37,817 nt of DNA from a virus: positions 1-37,817 of the IMG/VR virus record IMGVR_UViG_3300045885_000389; one strand, given 5' to 3'. The position numbers were made by a program, and so were the translations under genes. This document shows positions 21,952-29,572 of this stretch, piece by piece (positions within the stretch are counted from its first letter, which is position 1; each line of letters begins with the position of its first letter). Under the pieces are notes generated by a model. It searched no databases, was not told the origin of the DNA, and was given only the letters and a program-made list of their open reading frames with translations.

Positions 21952-22820
21952 GCCTGCAACGCCTCGCGCATCACGTCAAACGAATCCTGTTTATAGAGAA
22001 GCCGCTGATTCGGCTTCGCCCACGGCAGCTGGTCGCCCGGCTCCATGTGGAAATACTTGCGGAAGTGATCCTTCCACCCATCGCTCAATGCCAGTCCGAC
22101 GATGAGGTACGGCGCGTCGCTGAACTTCAGCAGTTCCTGCGGTCCGTTGTTGCCGATCACGTTGATCGCCGCGCGCTCATAGAGCGCGAGTCTCAGATCC
22201 GGATCGAGCTCGACGAACCCACGCCCTTTGCCGAGCGCCACGTTCGAATCATCGAGCGTGATCACTTGGTAGGAGCGGCTGTGCAACCAGGCGCCGAGAC
22301 GGCGCCACTCTTCTGCGTTGGTGTTTCTCGCCGGGTCGGTCGTCTGATTGCGCAGTGTCAACGTGGAGATCGGGAGATCGACTCCCTGCAGCCACGTATC
22401 GATGTATCGTTGTGCTTGCGGCGTCGCCTTGAGCCGCGGAATTGCTTGCCCGTCCCTCGCAAGCCTGACCAGTGGCCCCATGAAGTGCGCCTTGCCGTCC
22501 GGCCACCAGGAGTAAGCGGCAGCTGCCTGCAGCGTCTTCGCCATTTCGCGAGAACTCGCAACCGTGACGGACGCTCCCGCGAGCGGACAAGATGCCACCA
22601 CGATGTGCCAAAGGCGCCAGCGCGTCGCGGACTCGTCGTGCTCGCCCCAGTGCCGCGCGAAACCGCCGAGACCATCCTCCTTCGGTACGATCACCACGTG
22701 CAGGGCGTCGCAGTCGTATGGATAGCTACGCATCGCGTGCCGCGCTCGCACCAGCCACGTGACAAAGTCGTAACTCACCGGCCCGTAGGCCAAGTCGTAG
22801 AACGCCGTGAGCGTTTTCAA
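21945..22820 (-). CDS. Glycosyltransferase-like protein, copy A
   Basis: A 291-residue protein with a TTG start that overlaps the methyltransferase stop as TTGA. It opens with FYDLAYGPVSYDFVTWLVRA and DALHVVIVPKEDG, a beta/alpha start. In the C-terminal half LTLRNQTTDPARN, then RLALYERAAINVIGNNGP and LLKFSDAPYLIVG parallel the protein at 20037-20747. The arrangement resembles a GT-B donor-binding domain. It ends with a YF.MEPGDQLPWA segment often seen after such domains in phage cargo proteins. A glycan-transfer role is inferred from layout and neighbours only. Confidence 0.6.
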   Translation of the reverse strand: MKTLTAFYDLAYGPVSYDFVTWLVRARHAMRSYPYDCDALHVVIVPKEDGLGGFARHWGEHDESATRWRLWHIVVASCPLAGASVTVASSREMAKTLQAAAAYSWWPDGKAHFMGPLVRLARDGQAIPRLKATPQAQRYIDTWLQGVDLPISTLTLRNQTTDPARNTNAEEWRRLGAWLHSRSYQVITLDDSNVALGKGRGFVELDPDLRLALYERAAINVIGNNGPQELLKFSDAPYLIVGLALSDGWKDHFRKYFHMEPGDQLPWAKPNQRLLYKQDSFDVMREALQAC

Positions 22821-23398
22821 GCAGGCATCAGCCGGCGCCAGTATTCGACGGCTTCGTTATGCGGCGGCACGCCTTCGGCGAGATGATCCATCTCGAAGCC
22901 GAGTTCGCGCATCAGTTCGTGTTGGTCGACGCTGTTCGCAAAGTGCTTGCTGCGAATCACGCCATCCGTCTGCCGGAGTCCTCGACGAAAGAGCACGAGA
23001 TCCTTGCTGTATCGCGCGGCGAGCTCGATCCCGTTTCTCGGGCTCTGCAGCTTGTGAGAGACACCGAGCGCCAGCACGATATCGTACTTGCCAACGGCGA
23101 ATGGGTCCGGCAGCGGCGTGTTGATGAACGCTTCGAGACTCGCGACGGTGAATTCCATCGGCAGCCCATTGCACTGCTCGCGCGCGACCTTGATGTGATC
23201 GGCGAGGTTGTCGACGCCGAGCACGCAGCGCGCGCCGGCCTTGGCGAACGCTTTGCCGATCAGCCCCTCGGCGCAGCCGAGATCCAGGACAGTCTTGCCT
23301 TTGCAGTGATCGATAGCGACCTTCAGCGCGGCGCACTGTTCATCAGCGGTGCGATCTCCGGTCTGAACGCCAGGGATTACGAACCAGCCATGCCTCAT
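22817..23398 (-). CDS. SAM-dependent methyltransferase
   Basis: A 193-residue class I methyltransferase. Motif I is TVLDLGCAEGLIGKAFAK (36-53); motif II is the acidic end of CVLGVDNLADHIKVA; a later strand YDIVLALGVSHKL is motif IV. There are no DNA-methylase motifs (no DPPY or NPPF). It probably acts on a sugar or another small molecule made by the operon. Its start overlaps the previous stop as ATGA, and its own stop overlaps a TTG start. Confidence 0.82.
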   Translation of the reverse strand: MRHGWFVIPGVQTGDRTADEQCAALKVAIDHCKGKTVLDLGCAEGLIGKAFAKAGARCVLGVDNLADHIKVAREQCNGLPMEFTVASLEAFINTPLPDPFAVGKYDIVLALGVSHKLQSPRNGIELAARYSKDLVLFRRGLRQTDGVIRSKHFANSVDQHELMRELGFEMDHLAEGVPPHNEAVEYWRRLMPA

Positions 23399-24156
23399 TG
23401 CGTCTCCATCAAACGTTTCCATGCTTTGCCGAGCCGGAGCTCGTCCAGCGTCCATTGGTGCGCGGCAACGGCGGCAGCCCACTGCTCGCGCCCGTCCGGC
23501 ATCGAGGGTTGTTCGATCCTGCTGAGGTCCGAAGACCCCATCGCGCTCGCCGCACATTCACCGGTGCAGAACACCGGCACGCCGGCGACGAGCGCCTCAT
23601 TCGCCGCGGCGGAGGTGTGCGCCACGAGTGCCCACGCACCCTTCAGCGCCTCCGCCAGCGATCGCCGATCGCCTTTCCGGCGGATGATCAGGGGTCGCGT
23701 CGTGTACTTCCGAAGCGCGTGGCAGACGTGCTCCGCCCAGTCGCACGTCCATCCGGCAACCACGCTCATGAACTCCGTGGTCTGGGCGCACACCACGACG
23801 TGCTCGCCTTTCGTGCGCCACGGCGCGATCGGTCGCCCGAAGCGCGGGTAGTCGCCAGCGCGAAAGGCCGACAACTGCACGCAGTTCTTGGCGACTCGGA
23901 ATCGCTGTTCCCTCGAATCGTCGAAGAAGGCGTTGTCGATGTACCAGACATCGCGGCCTTCAGCTTTAGCCTGCATCCAGAGACGAACCCAGCCGGGTCT
24001 GACGCCGTAGAACACCGCCCCGCCCGGTTCCAAGACCAGAGCATCGGTCGTCGCCATCCGCGCGCCGCAACCGGCGGCGAACGCTTCAAGTACCAGACGA
24101 CTCTTTGCCTTGGAGGCCTGCGCGTAGCACGTTAGTGCAGCTGCTGCGCTTTCCAT
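23395..24156 (-). CDS. Capsule-synthesis-like glycosyltransferase, paralog 2
   Basis: A 253-residue protein. The pattern VFYGVRPGWVRLW, DVWYIDNAFFDD, RVAKNCVQLSAF, PWRTKGEHVVVCAQTTEF, RPLIIRRKGD, then WALVAHTSAAANEALVAGVP and VFC resembles the KpsC/KpsS-type capsule transferase fold (two Rossmann halves with an S/T-rich loop before ALxxGxPV). It is a distant paralog of the neighbour at 24308-25102: the order of motifs and the terminal AHTSAAANEALVAGVPV block are shared. Donor and acceptor are unknown. The start overlaps the small 59-residue gene by 25 bases. Confidence 0.62.
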   Translation of the reverse strand: MESAAAALTCYAQASKAKSRLVLEAFAAGCGARMATTDALVLEPGGAVFYGVRPGWVRLWMQAKAEGRDVWYIDNAFFDDSREQRFRVAKNCVQLSAFRAGDYPRFGRPIAPWRTKGEHVVVCAQTTEFMSVVAGWTCDWAEHVCHALRKYTTRPLIIRRKGDRRSLAEALKGAWALVAHTSAAANEALVAGVPVFCTGECAASAMGSSDLSRIEQPSMPDGREQWAAAVAAHQWTLDELRLGKAWKRLMETQ

Positions 24157-24311
24157 GCCAGCAACTGTCGCAACGCCTGCGCCCTGGCCTTCGAGCCGAT
24201 CTGCTCGCTCAACACCTGGAGGATCAGTTCATGCTCGGTCAAGAGCCGATGCTCGAGCATGTCGTAGCTTTCGATTTCTCGGAGACGAGCCAGAAGCTCG
24301 TCGGTGGTCAT
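24132..24311 (-). CDS. Unrecognised 59-residue helical protein
   Basis: A small, almost fully helical protein (TTDELLARLREIESYDMLEH, then TEHELILQVLSEQIG and ALRQLLAWKA). Its start overlaps the transferase stop as ATGA, and its end overlaps the next transferase start by 25 bases, so it sits between two paralogous transferase genes. It may be a small coiled-coil partner of one of them. No family is recognised. Confidence 0.6.
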   Translation of the reverse strand: MTTDELLARLREIESYDMLEHRLLTEHELILQVLSEQIGSKARAQALRQLLAWKAQQLH

Positions 24312-25102
24312 TGCTGCAGCAGCCATCGGAATGCCTGCCCGCTGGCGATCTCTGGTACCGACCACTGCGCATATGCGAGATCGTGCAGCGCCGCGAGTCT
24401 GCGACTCCCGAGATCGGCGAGGTCCGCGCTGAGCGCCTCGGCGAGCGTCGGCGACGTCGCCGACTTGCAGATCCAGAACGGCGCCTCGCACACCACCGGG
24501 ATCCCGGCGAGCAACGCTTTGACACCGACCGACGAGCTCCAGATCACTACCGCACGCGCGTCTTCGAGATCTTCGTCCAGCGGCACCGCTGGTCTGTTGT
24601 TCCCAGGATGCAGCCGAACCCTAACTTCGAGCTTCGTCTGCGCGCGCAGCCGCTTCTCGACGTCCTGCGCCCAGTCGTTGGGCATGATGGTGCCGCGCAT
24701 GCCGAAGGGGCGATTGGCCGCCACCAGGATGTGATTGCCTTCGCTGCGCCACGGCTTGAGCTCGACGCCAAGCGAATGCCAGCGCTCCGTACCGCCGCGC
24801 CGCCACTGCCCGCTGCCGTTGTGTCCGTGCACGGCGATCGCGTAGTAGTCGCCGTCGTCATGCCGTCCACGAACGTATCCGTTCTCGGCGATCAGGCAGG
24901 TCCCGCCCTCGCGCTCGAAGCGTTCGCAGAGCTGATCGCGATCGAAGTAGCGATTCCATGAGACCAGCAACTCTCCAGGTTTCACGGGAAACATCGGAGA
25001 GGCGTCGATCGCTTCGTAGCCGGCAGCGGCGAGCCCGCCGAGGAACGCCTCGTGCCGGTAGGCGGGCTCTTTTCTGATCATGCTGAACGCTCTCAAGCGC
25101 AT
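24308..25102 (-). CDS. Capsule-synthesis-like glycosyltransferase, paralog 1
   Basis: A 264-residue protein. Motif order: an N-terminal AFLGGLAAAGYEAID, LLVSWNRYFDRDQLCERFE, CLIAENGYVRG, KPWRSEGNHILVAANRPFGM, EVRVRLHPGNN, then ARAVVIWSSSVGVKALLAGI and PVVCE. This follows the same plan as the gene at 23395-24156 and resembles capsule polysaccharide transferases of the KpsS type. The RLHPGNN strand fits the usual (R/K)xHP(G) motif that binds CMP-sugar or similar donors in such enzymes; this is inferred. The start overlaps the upstream gene's stop by ten bases. Confidence 0.65.
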   Translation of the reverse strand: MRLRAFSMIRKEPAYRHEAFLGGLAAAGYEAIDASPMFPVKPGELLVSWNRYFDRDQLCERFEREGGTCLIAENGYVRGRHDDGDYYAIAVHGHNGSGQWRRGGTERWHSLGVELKPWRSEGNHILVAANRPFGMRGTIMPNDWAQDVEKRLRAQTKLEVRVRLHPGNNRPAVPLDEDLEDARAVVIWSSSVGVKALLAGIPVVCEAPFWICKSATSPTLAEALSADLADLGSRRLAALHDLAYAQWSVPEIASGQAFRWLLQQ

Positions 25103-25791
25103 GCGAGACTCGCGAGCGGCACCATGGGGAAGGCCTCAAGATCGCTGTCGGCAGACGCGTTCAGGATCTTCAGCCCCAGACGCTTCGCCGTCTCCGCCAT
25201 GCGTTTGAACTCCTGCCGGAACTGGTACAGGCTCGCCGGGTCCGTGCGATACGGCGCCGGGTGGTCTCCGAAGAAGTGCGAGTCACCGTTGCTGGAGACC
25301 TTCATATCGTAGGCGACGAGCACGATCGGATTCGCGCCGCGCAGTTGCGCGAGATCCACTGCCTGGTATCCGCTGTTCATCCCGGAATAGATCCCGGAAT
25401 AGTCATCCGATAGCTGACCGTCAGTAACCGATTTTTCGCTCAAGTTCTTCAGCACCAACACCCCTGGATCCGAGACGCGCGCGTTGTGCCCGCTCTCGAT
25501 CGAGATCTTCTCGCCGGCGAATCCTCGAAACGCTTCGCGCACCTGCCGCGCCGAGAGGCCCAGGCGAGGAATGTCGACGCCGTCGTTATGCCAATCGAAC
25601 CAGCGCACGTCGGCGAAGTAGAGAACGTCCGCCCAAGGCGCCCAGTGGTACGCGTTGTTGACCGCGATGACCTTGCACCCACTGCGCTCGCGCCACGCCT
25701 TGACGAGCCCGCACTGCTGAAGCGAAAGACTTGGACCGGTGGCAATGCAGACTGCGGTGCGACCTACCCAGTCGCGACTAAGCGTTCTCAC
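25093..25791 (-). CDS. GPSL-motif protein (DUF115 / GT42-like)
   Basis: A 232-residue protein beginning with GTG at 25791, inside the end of the previous gene. Marks: RTAVCIATGPSLSLQQCG (GPSL at 19-22), VIAVNNAYHWAPWADVLYFA with DVRWFDWH, and later GMNSGYQAVDLAQLRGANPI with LVAYDM. The GPSL...N..Y pattern is shared by DUF115/MptE-like proteins and GT42 sialyltransferases, where it forms the nucleotide-binding site. This type is common in phage genomes near virion genes. It could be a glycosyltransferase or another nucleotide-dependent transferase. Residues upstream of the GTG are out of family and belong to the previous gene's shadow. Confidence 0.68.
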   Translation of the reverse strand: MRTLSRDWVGRTAVCIATGPSLSLQQCGLVKAWRERSGCKVIAVNNAYHWAPWADVLYFADVRWFDWHNDGVDIPRLGLSARQVREAFRGFAGEKISIESGHNARVSDPGVLVLKNLSEKSVTDGQLSDDYSGIYSGMNSGYQAVDLAQLRGANPIVLVAYDMKVSSNGDSHFFGDHPAPYRTDPASLYQFRQEFKRMAETAKRLGLKILNASADSDLEAFPMVPLASLACA

Positions 25792-26137
25792 CGTCCTGAA
25801 CCACGACCACCTCGTCGACCAGCGTGACCGATGGATCATCGCTCGGCGCGATCACTGGGTCCGGCAGTACGCCGATAAGGCTCGGCCCAACCATAACAGG
25901 ACGCACCATTTCCGCTTCGGACGGCGCCGGCGGAACCGGACAATCGTGCCGCGCCAACCAGACGCGCCCTTCCTCGTTCGAGGTGATCTCGAAGATTGAG
26001 CCGACATTCGCCTGCGCGGCGAGAATGCGCAGCGAATCCAGATCGAACTTGATGCCGTCAACCTCGATCGCGCCGCTCGGATCGCAATCGATCTCGGTGT
26101 AGTTGCCGGAGTATCCGAGGTGCACTGTCACCAGCAT
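25778..26137 (-). CDS. Unrecognised 119-residue protein after the collagen-like fibre
   Basis: This gene follows the large collagen-like fibre gene and has a good ribosome site (AGGAGA, five bases before ATG). The N-terminal half is a small beta/alpha unit (TVHLGYSGNYTEIDCD, IKFDLDSLRILAAQA, VGSIFEITSNEEGRVWLARH), the C-terminal half a Pro/Val-rich tail. It may be a small virion or fibre-assembly protein. No family is recognised. It opens the coupled cargo run. Confidence 0.6.
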   Translation of the reverse strand: MLVTVHLGYSGNYTEIDCDPSGAIEVDGIKFDLDSLRILAAQANVGSIFEITSNEEGRVWLARHDCPVPPAPSEAEMVRPVMVGPSLIGVLPDPVIAPSDDPSVTLVDEVVVVQDGENA

Positions 26138-26142
26138 GCTGC

Positions 26143-26148
26143 TCTCCT
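26143..26148 (-). promoter_or_regulatory. Ribosome site at the head of the cargo operon
   Basis: AGGAGA lies five bases before the ATG at 26137 and overlaps the stop of the fibre gene. It is one of the few strong sites in the central region, where most genes rely on overlap coupling. Confidence 0.65.
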
Positions 26149-28702
26149 ATTTCTCTTCGTCTTTGGCAGGCGCGCGCAGAGACTTCAGCCAATCGTCGAC
26201 TGAACCCTTGAAGCCGCGCTGCACCGCGATGTCGTATGCGGACTTCCCGTTGCCGTGATTGCCACGTCGAACGGCGAGCTGCCAATCCTTGTTGTTGTCC
26301 GCGGGCTTCGATTGCGTCGTCTCGGCGTTGCAGTGCCAGACCGACCCATCGTAGGTGACCATGTCGCCGCGTTCGTAGGTCACGTCGGTCTTGTAGAAAC
26401 CGAGCCACAACGGCAGCGCGATCTTGATGCTGAGCGATGAAACCGTGCCGTCGGTGTGTTCCGTCTCGATCGCGAATTCGCGCTGACCCAGTTGGTTGAA
26501 TCGCGTGGCAGCCGTGCCGTTGGTGATCACGTCGAACCCAGAACTCGTAACGCGAACGAGTCCGCCGCGGTGGCGCGCGTAGGTACCTGTCGGATAGGTC
26601 TTCTCGGGATCGAGTGACGGCAGGATGTCGAGCTGAACGGCGTCACGACCGTCCTTGCCGTCGCGTCCATCGCGCCCATCGGTGCCTCTATCGCCGTCGT
26701 TACCGCGCAGTGAGGCGAGCCACTGGATCTCGGTGCCAGAGAATCCTTTCTCGACAGCGAGACCGTATGCATCACGTCCATCTTTCCCGTCGGCGCCTTT
26801 GCTTCCGACTTCTCCGCGCAGCGACGCGAGCCATTGGTCGAGCGTGCCGACGTAGCCTCGTTCCACCGCAAGCGCATACGCGTCCTTGCCGGCGGCTCCA
26901 TCGACACCAGACAGTCCATCGACACCATCGCGCGCTCGAGGAATCTCGGCGATCGCACGCTGCACCTCGGCGCGGATCTGTTCGGGATCTGCATCCACGC
27001 CGTCACGCCCATCCCGCGGCTTGGGCAGTTCAGCAACCGCGCGGGCGATCTCGGCGCGGACGAACTCCGGATCAATATCTTTGCCGTCGCGACCTGCCGC
27101 TCCGTCAGCGCCGTCTCTTGGTTTCGGGAGCTCCGCAATAGCGCGCGCGAGTTCTGATCGGACGAACTCCGGATCAACGTCCTTGCCATCCCGACCGTCC
27201 TTCGGGCGCGGGATCTCCGCCACGGCGCGCGCGACCTCGGCCTTGACGAACTCAGGGTCGGCATCTTTTCCGTCTCGACCGGGTGCCCCATCAGCAGGCT
27301 TAGGGAGTTCCGCGATCGCACGCTCGACCTCCGCACGAATCAACGCTGGATCAGCGTCTACGCCATCTCGACCAGGCGCCCCGTCCCTTGGCTGCGGAAT
27401 CTGCGCGACGGCCTTGCCAACCTCCAATCGAATGAATTCCGGGTCGGCGTCCTTGCCGTCCGCGCCGTCCTTGCCGACCAGCGAGTCAACCCATGCATCC
27501 TCAGATCCAACGAATCCACGCTCGAGCGCAATCTCGTACGCACTCTTGCCTGCCACACCATCGCGACCAGCCGCACCGCGCAGCGACTCGATCCACTCGT
27601 CAATTGATCCGCGAAAGCCGCGATCAACCGCGAGTGCGTAGGCGTCCTTGCCGTTGACGCCGTCGAGCCCATCCTTCGCCGGCGGAATCTCTGAGACCGC
27701 ACGTCGGATCTCGTCACGAACCGCTTGCGGGTCGGCGTCCTTGCCGTCACGACCTGCCGCACCATCGATCCCATCTTTGGGTCTCGGGATCTCGGCGACC
27801 GCGCGTGCAACTTCGTCGCGAATGACTTGCGGATCTGCATCGACACCGTCCCGCCCGGGCGCGCCATCGGCACCATCGCGAGGCATCGGAATTGCCGCAA
27901 TTGCGCGCGCGACTTCGGCGGTGATAACGGCAGGATCAGCGTCTGCGCCATCGCGTCCTGGCGCCCCGTTTGAACCAGGAGCGCCGCGCAGTGACTCGAT
28001 CCATTGATCGACAGTGCCAGCGTATCCACGCTCGACTGCGAGCTGATAAGCGTCTAGCCCATCTTTCCCGGGCTCGCCGTCCTTACCGTCGCGACCGTCC
28101 AGTCCAGCGCGCCCGTCGCGACCGTCTGCTCCAGTTCGCCCAACGAGCGACATGAGCCAGTCGGCCTCATTGCCGGCAAACCCGTTGCCTTTGGCGATCT
28201 CGAAGGCGCTGGCGCCATCCTTCCCTGCCAGCCCTTGCTCGCCGGGGTCGCCCTTGATCGAGTCACCTTTCGGACCAACCGGTCCGATCGGCCCTGGGAT
28301 ACCATCCTTCCCTGCGGCGCCCACCGGCCCGACGTCGCCGCGCAGCGATTCAACCCACTGCGCTTCCGTACCTGAGAATCCGTTCTCGACGGCGATCTGA
28401 TACGCGCTTTTCCCGTCTGCGCCATCGCGTCCTGCCGCTGGCGGTGGCAGCAGCGCAACAGCCGCCGCCACTTCTTCCCCGACGAGAGCCTTGACTGTCG
28501 CCGGGTCGGCATCCTTGCCGTCGCGCCCGCTTTCTCCGGGCGCTCCAGCGGGGCCGCGCAGAGAGGCGAGCCATTCGCCGATCGTCCCGGCGAATCCATT
28601 CTTGACTGCGAGCTCGTAGGCGCTCTTTCCCTTGGGCCCAGTCTCACCTATGCCTGGTTCGCCGGCAGGCCCACGAATGTTTCCGACACGTAGCCACGCC
28701 AT
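26147..28702 (-). CDS. Large collagen-like tail-fibre protein
   Basis: An 851-residue fibre-like protein built from short collagen (Gly-X-Y) stretches such as GRDGRAGLDGRDGKDGEPGK, separated by two other repeat types. The first is a ~26-residue unit like GKSAYELAVKNGFAGTIGEW (nine copies), the second a ~24-residue unit like DADPQVIRDEVARAVAEIP (about ten copies). The C-terminal ~150 residues contain VRVTSSGFDVITNG and a Trp-rich module (YERGDMVTYDGSVWHCN) that resembles a small carbohydrate-binding module. Collagen-like fibres trimerise and project from tailed phages to bind hosts. The two non-collagen repeats probably act as trimer clamps or registration points; that is inference. No ribosome site is obvious. 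Confidence 0.85.
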   Translation of the reverse strand: MAWLRVGNIRGPAGEPGIGETGPKGKSAYELAVKNGFAGTIGEWLASLRGPAGAPGESGRDGKDADPATVKALVGEEVAAAVALLPPPAAGRDGADGKSAYQIAVENGFSGTEAQWVESLRGDVGPVGAAGKDGIPGPIGPVGPKGDSIKGDPGEQGLAGKDGASAFEIAKGNGFAGNEADWLMSLVGRTGADGRDGRAGLDGRDGKDGEPGKDGLDAYQLAVERGYAGTVDQWIESLRGAPGSNGAPGRDGADADPAVITAEVARAIAAIPMPRDGADGAPGRDGVDADPQVIRDEVARAVAEIPRPKDGIDGAAGRDGKDADPQAVRDEIRRAVSEIPPAKDGLDGVNGKDAYALAVDRGFRGSIDEWIESLRGAAGRDGVAGKSAYEIALERGFVGSEDAWVDSLVGKDGADGKDADPEFIRLEVGKAVAQIPQPRDGAPGRDGVDADPALIRAEVERAIAELPKPADGAPGRDGKDADPEFVKAEVARAVAEIPRPKDGRDGKDVDPEFVRSELARAIAELPKPRDGADGAAGRDGKDIDPEFVRAEIARAVAELPKPRDGRDGVDADPEQIRAEVQRAIAEIPRARDGVDGLSGVDGAAGKDAYALAVERGYVGTLDQWLASLRGEVGSKGADGKDGRDAYGLAVEKGFSGTEIQWLASLRGNDGDRGTDGRDGRDGKDGRDAVQLDILPSLDPEKTYPTGTYARHRGGLVRVTSSGFDVITNGTAATRFNQLGQREFAIETEHTDGTVSSLSIKIALPLWLGFYKTDVTYERGDMVTYDGSVWHCNAETTQSKPADNNKDWQLAVRRGNHGNGKSAYDIAVQRGFKGSVDDWLKSLRAPAKDEEK
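26174..28627 (-). repeat. Interleaved KSAYxxAV and DADPxxIR repeats
   Basis: Within the collagen-like gene there are nine copies of K/D-(S/D)-A-Y-x-x-A-(V/L)-x-x-G-(F/Y)-x-G-(T/S)-x-x-x-W-(L/I/V)-x-S-L and about ten of D-(A/V/I)-D-P-x-x-(I/V)-(R/K)-x-E-(V/I/L)-x-(R/K)-A-(V/I)-A-E-(I/L)-P. They alternate with short Gly-X-Y segments. DNA similarity between units would favour recombination that changes fibre length. Confidence 0.85.
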
Positions 28703-28748
28703 AGCGTTATCGCATCCTGTCCGTGTTAACCTTGTGGTCCACTACGAT

Positions 28749-28754
28749 AGGAGG
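28749..28754 (+). promoter_or_regulatory. Ribosome site for the plus-strand HNH gene
   Basis: A consensus AGGAGG six bases before the ATG at 28761 decides the start. The longer frame beginning near 28632 lies inside the collagen gene on the other strand and is rejected as the start. Confidence 0.75.
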
Positions 28755-28760
28755 CGTTGC

Positions 28761-29195
28761 ATGAAGAGGGCTACTCCAGAAGAGATCGAACGGTTTAATT
28801 CGAAGTGGACAGCTGTCGGCGATTGCCATGTATGGCAGGGCTACAAAGACAAGGACGGATATGGCGTGCTCACGTTTCGACGTGCGAGCAGACGCGCAGC
28901 GCGAGTCGCCATGTTTCTCGCTGGTCGACCTATTCCGCCCGGCAAGCTGGCGAATCACACGTGTCGCAATCGCGCCTGCGTGAACCCTCAACACATCGAA
29001 CCCGTCACGAAGCGGCAGAACTCGTTGAAGGACTCGACCTCGGTTGGATACCTGAACTCGCAAAAGACCCATTGCAAGAAGGGGCACGCATACGATCGAA
29101 AGTACGGCAAGCAGCGCTACTGCTCGATCTGCGAGTCCGTCAAGAGCAAGCGGCTCCGCGCGAAGTGGAAGATTGAGGGCATCGACCGAATCTAG
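28761..29195 (+). CDS. Plus-strand HNH endonuclease between collagen-like genes
   Basis: A 144-residue HNH_3-type homing endonuclease. The core is [20 protein letters not shown] (His66, Asn75, His78), preceded by a conserved [14 protein letters not shown] strand and followed by VTKRQNS. A second zinc module follows: HCKKGH and YCSIC. These are typical of small phage HNH enzymes. The gene is opposite to all its neighbours, has its own AGGAGG site, and ends in the same CTAG palindrome that gives the stop of the collagen-like gene on the other strand. It looks like an independent insertion between two fibre genes. It differs in family from the endonuclease at 16993-17634. Confidence 0.85.
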   Translation: MKRATPEEIERFNSKWTAVGDCHVWQGYKDKDGYGVLTFRRASRRAARVAMFLAGRPIPPGKLANHTCRNRACVNPQHIEPVTKRQNSLKDSTSVGYLNSQKTHCKKGHAYDRKYGKQRYCSICESVKSKRLRAKWKIEGIDRI

Positions 29196-29572
29196 AAGCA
29201 TCGGTAGACGTCTCCGGTTTTCACGTCGAGGTATAGGTCTTCTGCCCTTCCCAAAGAATCTCCAGGCGCGCCTTCTCCAAGATGAATTGACGCGCCTCGC
29301 TCGCCCTGTGGGCCGACGTCGCCACGCATTCCTGGCGCGCCGTCCTCGCCCTTGAGTCCTTCGCCCTTTTCGCCTTGCGGACCGACCGGGCCTTGAGGTC
29401 CCATCGGGCCGATCTCGCCGCGCTCACCCTTCTCGCCCGCAGGGATGGCGTTCACCCGCTTGATGAGGTTCTCGATCTTCTCGTTCAGCTGCTGGTCGCG
29501 CTCGCCGATGAACCCGCGCACCTCTTCCGACAGCGCGTCGATCAATACGGCGACGTCGTCTTTGTCCATCAT
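29192..29572 (-). CDS. Short collagen-like protein with coiled-coil start
   Basis: A 126-residue protein. Residues 1-42 form a helix ([20 protein letters not shown], then [12 protein letters not shown]) that could be a trimeric coiled coil. Residues 44-95 are Gly-X-Y collagen ([20 protein letters not shown]). The C-terminal end ([17 protein letters not shown]) is a small beta unit often found at the end of phage collagen proteins. It starts by overlapping the portal stop as ATGA. It is probably a fibre or adaptor trimer, perhaps a partner of the larger collagen-like fibre. Confidence 0.8.
   Translation of the reverse strand: MMDKDDVAVLIDALSEEVRGFIGERDQQLNEKIENLIKRVNAIPAGEKGERGEIGPMGPQGPVGPQGEKGEGLKGEDGAPGMRGDVGPQGERGASIHLGEGAPGDSLGRAEDLYLDVKTGDVYRCF

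Noticed and set aside
22859-23851. 330-residue plus-strand open frame over the methyltransferase and transferase genes
   Set aside because: It spans the junction of two recognised, coupled minus-strand genes and shows no family motif.
26174-28627. CRISPR-like or other non-coding repeat array
   Set aside because: Repeats are in frame, differ in length and sequence, and encode Gly-X-Y and helical units; there are no uniform short repeats with unique spacers.
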